From Chlamydiae bacterium CG10_big_fil_rev_8_21_14_0_10_42_34 (GTDB taxonomy: Bacteria; Chlamydiota; Chlamydiia; Chlamydiales; SM23-39), in assembly GCA_002773795.1 (NCBI GenBank), contig PFAD01000018.1, positions 63,865 through 127,864 of the forward strand: a DNA stretch of 64,000 nucleotides, in the 5' to 3' direction. Made by a program: the position numbers and the translations under genes. Every line of letters begins with the position of its first letter. Position 1 is the first letter of the stretch. Under the pieces are notes generated by a model, which did no database searches, was not told where the DNA came from, and saw only the letters and a program-made list of their open reading frames with translations. This document shows positions 59,139 through 64,000 of the stretch, piece after piece.

Positions 59139-60516
59139 GCGAAATTCCCATAAACCCTATCAACTCTCCCTTATTGTTTTTCAGCTCTTGGATATTTAAA
59201 GAAACAGCTACTCTCGACTGATCTTTGCGAATGTAGTGCCACTTTTTCTCATCAGGAATTCCTTTTTGCGCAAGGAAAGCAAACACTTCAAAACCAGGGG
59301 CTATTTGTCTGCCAAAAAGAGTCGATAGCTCCTTTGCCCTTTCATCCATCTCTTTTGGATCGTGGAAAATAACTGGCGTTGTTTTGCCAATGACTTCCTC
59401 TGCTTTATATCCAAGTAATTTTTCTGCGGCTTTATTGAAGATTACAATCTTTCCCTTCTCATCTGAACAGATCACACAATCATTCATATGGTTTAAAAGC
59501 GCCTGACGAATAGAGCATGCCTGAGCTCCTTGCTGCTCTATTTTTTCTGCATCCTCGGTTAAAATCACTTTTTCCTTATAGGCAAAATAGATCAGGATCA
59601 TAAGCAGCAAAGTTGTTAAAAGGCCACTTAGCAATAAAACTGTTGGGTAAGCATATCTGATTCCCACTTTGTACCCAGGACCGGAACTGAAGACAAGAGT
59701 TAAATCCACGCCGCCTAAAGTCATTTCGTAAGTATCGCTAAAAATAGGGTTTTCATCAGGGCTTGGCAAGCGAGCAACAATGATCTGGGTCGGGTCTGCT
59801 ATTTTACCGCGATAGATCTGATAGTTGACATCTTTTAGACCCAGCTCGCGTGCCAGTAAATCAGTTGAAGATTTAAAGTTGATCAAAGCGACAATCCAGC
59901 CTATATTTCCTGCAGATTTATTGATCGGAATTAAAAGGCTCAAAATCCCTTTATTTAATCGCACTTTACTCAGCTCAATTGGATCCGTTAGGATCATTTC
60001 TTCAGAAGATCTCGCTTTTTTAGTCGCCTCAGAAATAGCTGAGTCTTGGTTTAGGTCCAATCCTATGTAGCTGCTATACTTTTGGGGAAATGTGTAGACA
60101 ACAGGGAGATAAACTGAAGCCTCTTTCACAGGCCAGATCTTGAAATCAGGCGTCCCTCGAGAACGGATCTTTTCAACCTCTGCGCCCATTTGCTCCTTTG
60201 AGATCTTCTGGACAAATCCTAAAAGTTCAATAGAGGGAAACCTATCCCAAAGCGCTAAAGAAGAGACGTATGATTGCCACTCGTTTTGATCTACGATTTC
60301 AGAAGAGAGAAAAAATCCCCGCAGCGATTTCAGGATTACCTGGTAGGTAAAAAAGCGATTTTTCAAAGAAAAATAAAAGCTCTGCGACTGGTGGTAGAAG
60401 TCAATTCGCTTCGCCTGAATTTGCTCATCTATCGCCTGTCTAAAAACAAGATAGGATGTCAAAGACCCCACAATAGCGATAAGAGAGATAAAAAAATATG
60501 ATTTCCAGTTCTTCAC
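59122..60516 (-). CDS. CHASE-PAS membrane sensor protein without output domain
   Basis: 464 aa. Membrane helix (about 7-25), periplasmic CHASE domain (about 40-270; FYFSLKNRFFTYQVILKSLRGFF, SIELLGFVQKI, YIGLDLNQD and the late GGVDLTLVF), second membrane helix (about 290-313), then a PAS domain (about 340-462; MNDCVICSDEKGKIVIFNKAAEKLLGY, IGKTTPVIFHD, ending FMGISHETQE). Such proteins normally continue into a kinase or cyclase; here a TAG follows just where one would start, 17 bases inside the next gene. It may work with the histidine kinase encoded upstream. The ATG overlaps the receiver gene by four bases. Confidence 0.9.
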   Translation of the reverse strand: MKNWKSYFFISLIAIVGSLTSYLVFRQAIDEQIQAKRIDFYHQSQSFYFSLKNRFFTYQVILKSLRGFFLSSEIVDQNEWQSYVSSLALWDRFPSIELLGFVQKISKEQMGAEVEKIRSRGTPDFKIWPVKEASVYLPVVYTFPQKYSSYIGLDLNQDSAISEATKKARSSEEMILTDPIELSKVRLNKGILSLLIPINKSAGNIGWIVALINFKSSTDLLARELGLKDVNYQIYRGKIADPTQIIVARLPSPDENPIFSDTYEMTLGGVDLTLVFSSGPGYKVGIRYAYPTVLLLSGLLTTLLLMILIYFAYKEKVILTEDAEKIEQQGAQACSIRQALLNHMNDCVICSDEKGKIVIFNKAAEKLLGYKAEEVIGKTTPVIFHDPKEMDERAKELSTLFGRQIAPGFEVFAFLAQKGIPDEKKWHYIRKDQSRVAVSLNIQELKNNKGELIGFMGISHETQE

Positions 60517-60905
60517 TTTACCAAGTACTTTGCCATTTTCTGTCTTAATTCATCTAGCAGAATTGGCTTTGAGATAAAATCATCAACTCCCACCTTGACA
60601 CAATTTTTCTTATCTTCGTCTAAGATACTTGCCGTCAAGGCGATAATCGGCACCCTCTTTCCATCTTTTTCTGCAGCCCGAATCTCTTTTGTAGCAGAGA
60701 TCCCATCTTTATTCGGCATGCGGATATCCATAAAGATTAGGTCGAAAGGTTCTTTTTGATACATCTCAATCACTTGATTTCCATCTTCAGCAAATTGGAC
60801 TGAGCAGTTCATTAAGCCAAGGATATCTCTCATTAGCTCGCGCCCTAAAGGGTCATCTTCAGCAACCAAAATCTTTTTTCCTGTAAAACAGGTTTTCCAA
60901 TCCAT
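60513..60905 (-). CDS. Single-domain response regulator
   Basis: 130 aa. Receiver domain with acidic pocket AEDD (Glu16, Asp17-18), phosphorylation site Asp60 in FDLIFMDIRMPNKDG, Thr91 in ALTAS and Lys113 in ISKPI. It closely resembles the detached C-terminal receivers of hybrid kinases. The upstream kinase carries a receiver-like domain without its Asp, so this free receiver probably takes over that function and passes phosphate to the Hpt at 54.1 kb. Two bases after the kinase stop; overlaps the CHASE-PAS gene by ATGA. Confidence 0.95.
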   Translation of the reverse strand: MDWKTCFTGKKILVAEDDPLGRELMRDILGLMNCSVQFAEDGNQVIEMYQKEPFDLIFMDIRMPNKDGISATKEIRAAEKDGKRVPIIALTASILDEDKKNCVKVGVDDFISKPILLDELRQKMAKYLVK

Positions 60906-60907
60906 AT

Positions 60908-63415
60908 TTATCCTTTCTCAAGGCTTTTGAAAAGCTCGCTAGGAACTATTGGCCTGACGAGCGTCCCTAAAATTTCTTCAGACAACAGGCCTTCTTCTTT
61001 ATCTGTTATCAAAAAGCTCTTTTTTTGCCGAGCTTGATAAATTTGTCTCGCCACATCCAGTGAGCTCACAACAGCTACTTCATACTCTGCGTTTTGATCG
61101 CTTTTCACTTGAGCTCCCCAATCTGTTAGATACTTTTGTAAAATTTCGCGTTCTTTCTCTTTTTCATCGACAAGCAAGATCTCTTTTTTACCTAAAGAGT
61201 AGTTGCTGGCAGCCTCTAAAGGCCCCATCTTAAAAGGAATCTCAAACCAAAAATCAGATCCTTTTCCCGTCTCGCTTTCAACGCCAATTTCACCGCCCAT
61301 TAACTCGACTAATTTCTTGCAAATCGAAAGACCAAGCCCGACGCCTCCATATTTTCGCACCTGAGAACTTTCAAGCTGAGAAAACTTTTGAAATAGTTTT
61401 TGTTGATCTTCTTGAGAGATCCCAATCCCTGTGTCAATGACATCAAAACGGATCAACAAAACGTGGTCGGTTTGTCCTTTGACTTGAAAACGCAAGTGCA
61501 AAGAACCCTGATCTGTAAATTTTAAAGAGTTTGTTCCTAAATTTGTAATGATTTGATAAAGTCTTGTGGGATCTGTCATCACTTGGGCAACAGGCTGAGA
61601 AGGACACTCGACATAAAGATCCATTTTTTTCTCTTTTGCCTTCAAAAATAAATTATCTGCCGACTTTTTCAAAATAAAGAAAAGATCCGTTGGAGCATAC
61701 TCTAAATTGACTCCTCCTGCCTCAATTTTTGAAAAATCTAAAATGTCGCTAATTAAATTCAACAATAAATTGCCTGCATAGATGATCCGATCAATATATT
61801 TCTTCTGTATTTCATTTACTTGCATCTCTTGCAAAAGCTGCACCGTTCCCAAAATCGCATTAAGAGGCGTTCTAATTTCATGGGTCATGGTCGCTAAAAA
61901 GACCCCCTTGGCCACACTTGCCGATTCCGCTTTTGCACTTGCCTCTTTCAGCTGAAGATTCACATTTTCCAGATTCTTTTTCTCATCTCTTAAATTTTGC
62001 CCTAAAAAGACCATCACTCCTGCAATTAAAGTCGCAAGAAGCCCGGTTAAAAGCAAAGTAACGTGAACTTCTTTATATTCGGGAATCTTGATGTTTTCTG
62101 TGACAAAAAGCTGCAATTTCCAAGGAGCGATCGTTTCATGAATTACATATTCAAAAGGATTACCCCTTAAAATTGTAGAAGAGCCCCCTGAATAGAGCAG
62201 CTCATCGTCAAAGAAGATAGAAATAAAATAGTCTCCCAGCTGTAGCTCATTGATTTCAAAGTCTAGCAATGAAGCCATTTCGATCCTGCCTGCCAAAATA
62301 CCGCTAAACTCATAATTGACTATAAGGGGGAAATAGGTGAGAAGGAAGCCTTTATGTTCTGAAGGAATGGTTACAACAGCCCCCGCTTTCAAAGCTGCTA
62401 TCTGATCAGGGCCGAGCAAGTTTCCATTACGACTTAATTGCCCGAGGCCTCTTCTCATCTCTTTTAGCTTCTTAAAATCCTTATCATAAATTGCAATAGC
62501 ATCTAACCCAACCAGCTCATTTACATAATTTGTAGAATCTATTTCCCATAGTTTTTCAGAGTAACCTCCAAGAGCATTCCACCGGTCTGCCATTCTTTGG
62601 AGCGCTCGCACCTCTTCTACAATCTTCTGTTCCATCACTGCCTTGAGATACTTCGCCTTTTCCTCTGCAATTGCCTCTATCGCGTTATGCTCTTGTGTGC
62701 GAAATACCTGCCAAGTTGTAAGTGTTGCGAAAAGAAAACCCACCATTACGCTGATTGGCAGAACAAAGCGCCCGAACGGCAGCGAGAGATTTAACTTAGC
62801 TCCATAAATGAAACAAGCCGTCCCCAAAATAAAGCAGCAAACAGAGGTGTGAACCGCCATCCGAGCAAAGTCGGTCCAACCTAGCTCCGCTTCTAAGCCG
62901 GTGACATGACCCATAATGCTCACGATCGCTACACTCACCACCAAAGTGCTAAGGATTAAAGCAATGGGGATAAAAAAGACCCCCTTTTTATAATTGAGAA
63001 AAAAAATGGATATTGCAGAAGCTGTTAGGGCCCCTGCTGTATTAAAGGCCATCCTGCCAGGGAATTTCATTGAATTGGGAAGATCGTATGTTTGAAACAA
63101 CTCATCGACCCATAAATTCTGGCCGCTAATGTATTGGGCCAAGACGATAAAGGCAAGAGCTCCTCCCAAAAAGGAGAAAATCTTCGACAGTCGTGCAAGG
63201 TCCAGACCTAAAAAAGCAAGAGCAAGCCCTATTGAAAAGAGCGAAAACGCCGTATTGAACTGCATGGCGACAAAATTTGGGCGAACCTGAATAAGCGCTA
63301 CGCTATGGATTTTCCAGCCAACCATCACAGAAAATCCGACGAGCGCGACCAGTAGACCTGCTATCAGCAGCATCCATCGATCCCAAGTCAGCTCAAAAAA
63401 AATTTTTCTGTTCAA
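60908..63415 (-). CDS. Membrane hybrid-type histidine kinase with degenerate receiver
   Basis: 835 aa. N-terminal multi-helix membrane domain (about 15-235, seven or so segments), an extracytoplasmic sensor region (about 240-450, CHASE- or Cache-like, not clearly assignable), a membrane helix (about 452-472), coiled coil, HisKA domain with His512 in LATMTHEIRTPLNAILG, and HATPase domain (N box ITNLGTNSLKFTD, DTGIGI, GVGLGLSICKKLVELMGG). The last 110 residues look like a receiver (KKEILLVDEKEKEREIL...) but the phospho-Asp strand reads EVAVVSSLDVA and the rest is eroded. Head of the minus-strand signalling genes. Confidence 0.92.
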   Translation of the reverse strand: MNRKIFFELTWDRWMLLIAGLLVALVGFSVMVGWKIHSVALIQVRPNFVAMQFNTAFSLFSIGLALAFLGLDLARLSKIFSFLGGALAFIVLAQYISGQNLWVDELFQTYDLPNSMKFPGRMAFNTAGALTASAISIFFLNYKKGVFFIPIALILSTLVVSVAIVSIMGHVTGLEAELGWTDFARMAVHTSVCCFILGTACFIYGAKLNLSLPFGRFVLPISVMVGFLFATLTTWQVFRTQEHNAIEAIAEEKAKYLKAVMEQKIVEEVRALQRMADRWNALGGYSEKLWEIDSTNYVNELVGLDAIAIYDKDFKKLKEMRRGLGQLSRNGNLLGPDQIAALKAGAVVTIPSEHKGFLLTYFPLIVNYEFSGILAGRIEMASLLDFEINELQLGDYFISIFFDDELLYSGGSSTILRGNPFEYVIHETIAPWKLQLFVTENIKIPEYKEVHVTLLLTGLLATLIAGVMVFLGQNLRDEKKNLENVNLQLKEASAKAESASVAKGVFLATMTHEIRTPLNAILGTVQLLQEMQVNEIQKKYIDRIIYAGNLLLNLISDILDFSKIEAGGVNLEYAPTDLFFILKKSADNLFLKAKEKKMDLYVECPSQPVAQVMTDPTRLYQIITNLGTNSLKFTDQGSLHLRFQVKGQTDHVLLIRFDVIDTGIGISQEDQQKLFQKFSQLESSQVRKYGGVGLGLSICKKLVELMGGEIGVESETGKGSDFWFEIPFKMGPLEAASNYSLGKKEILLVDEKEKEREILQKYLTDWGAQVKSDQNAEYEVAVVSSLDVARQIYQARQKKSFLITDKEEGLLSEEILGTLVRPIVPSELFKSLEKG

Positions 63416-63442
63416 GTCAAAGCCTTCTAGATTTCATTTTGT

Positions 63443-64000
63443 CTAATGACCCCACTTCCAATTGCGGATCTCCGGCAAATCTTCCCCATATTTTTGCACA
63501 TACTCTTTGTGTTCACTTCGTTTGTCACGAAGCCATCGTGTTACGTGAGCAGCTTTTGCTCCCAATTTTTCAACCCGCTCGATGACATCTGAGGCTAAAT
63601 GGAATCGATCGATATCATTGAGCACGCACATATCAAATGGCGTTGTTGTCGTCCCCTCTTCTTTGTAACCGCGAACATGGATCCTTTGATTTGCTCTTCG
63701 GTAAACAATTCGATGAATGAGCCATGGATATCCATGAAAAGCAAAAATAATAGGTTTATCTTTTGTGAACATTAAATCGTAATCTTTATCACTAATTCCA
63801 TGAGGGTGTTCAACTTGGGGCTGCAGCGTCATGAGATCGACCACATTGACCACTCTGATTTTTAAATCGGGGAAGTGATTTTTTAGGATTTCTACAGCTG
63901 CGAGCGTCTCTATAGTTGGGACATCACCTGCACAAGCCATTACGACATCTGGATCATTTCCCTCATCGGTGCTCGCCCAATCCCAAATCCCTAACCCTGC
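63443..64000 (-). CDS. xfp: Phosphoketolase, C-terminal part (5' end outside window)
   Basis: 185 codons are visible; the frame is open to the right-hand edge. Cleaves xylulose-5-phosphate (and often fructose-6-phosphate) with phosphate to acetyl phosphate, using thiamine diphosphate. The visible C-terminal domain reads [57 protein letters not shown] and [25 protein letters not shown], the family's most conserved region. It ends 27 bases before the histidine kinase start on the same strand. It would give a route from sugar phosphates to acetyl units. Confidence 0.96.
   Translation of the reverse strand, partial: AGLGIWDWASTDEGNDPDVVMACAGDVPTIETLAAVEILKNHFPDLKIRVVNVVDLMTLQPQVEHPHGISDKDYDLMFTKDKPIIFAFHGYPWLIHRIVYRRANQRIHVRGYKEEGTTTTPFDMCVLNDIDRFHLASDVIERVEKLGAKAAHVTRWLRDKRSEHKEYVQKYGEDLPEIRNWKWGH

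Noticed and set aside
1-64000. Insertion sequences, prophage genes, rRNA operons
   Set aside because: No transposase, integrase, phage structural gene or rRNA sequence was recognised on either strand.

Overview
The window looks like a chromosomal segment of an environmental ('Chlamydia-like') member of the Chlamydiae. The strongest pointers are the type III secretion run sctJ-(sctK position)-sctL-sctR-sctS-sctT, which has the gene order of the chlamydial cdsJ...cdsT locus; the sufB-C-D-S order; the aro gene group; glycogen phosphorylase; and an ArtJ-like binding lipoprotein. Other contents exceed what pathogenic Chlamydia carry: complete de novo UMP synthesis, dTDP-rhamnose genes, flotillin/NfeD, two-component phosphorelay proteins and phosphoketolase. 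A Waddlia-like organism is my best guess (inference from gene content and moderate G+C; not tested).

Layout. 1-3.5 kb: a PiT phosphate permease (5' end outside the window) and glycogen phosphorylase. 3.5-10.3 kb: two large surface proteins, a filamentous-haemagglutinin-type repeat protein and an autotransporter whose passenger has eight propeller-like repeats. 10.3-12.6 kb: ArtJ-like lipoprotein, ferrochelatase and a hypothetical protein. 12.8-18.0 kb: carA-carB-heptosyltransferase, joined by ATGA overlaps. 18.1-21.1 kb: two tandem paralogues of unknown function with duplicated upstream regions. 21.1-21.2 kb: a 152-bp inverted-repeat element. 21.3-27.1 kb: pyrB-pyrI-pyrC-pyrD-pyrE-pyrF and a glycosyltransferase. 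27.2-32.8 kb: a Pro/Ser-rich possible effector, the type III export apparatus genes and a four-helix membrane gene broken by an in-frame stop. 33.0-37.0 kb: aroB-aroA-aroK-aroC. 37.0-42.4 kb: two hypothetical genes, then the divergent sufB-C-D-S operon on the minus strand. 42.5-44.8 kb: a small hypothetical gene, NfeD and flotillin. 44.8-48.4 kb (minus): pgeF-rmlC-rmlD-rmlB-hypothetical. 48.5-51.4 kb: an EamA transporter and a run of exported proteins, including a SpeD-like pyruvoyl decarboxylase with a signal peptide. 51.5-63.4 kb: an envelope-glycan and signalling locus in two convergent halves. One half is DUF2490 barrel, glycosyltransferase, phosphatase-fold protein, Hpt, receiver, HEAT membrane protein and processive-type glycosyltransferase. 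The other is TPR-barrel protein, CHASE-PAS protein, receiver and histidine kinase. 63.4-64 kb: the C-terminal part of phosphoketolase.

How the genes fit together. CarAB and PyrBICDEF together would make UMP from glutamine, bicarbonate, aspartate and PRPP, with PyrI giving allosteric control. PyrE and PyrF look like the two halves of eukaryotic UMP synthase encoded as overlapping genes. AroB-A-K-C supply four shikimate-pathway steps. The Suf proteins assemble Fe-S clusters. The rml genes would supply activated rhamnose for glycosyltransferases such as the one at 26.2 kb.

The most promising undescribed systems are (i) the exported SpeD-like enzyme and its exported neighbours, and (ii) the two-component-linked glycan synthesis and export locus at 51.5-63.4 kb. 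No rRNA, tRNA, CRISPR or transposase gene was recognised. No gene-free gap exceeds 300 bases; the largest (275 bases, 32773-33047) holds a terminator-like hairpin, a structured stretch and the aroB promoter.
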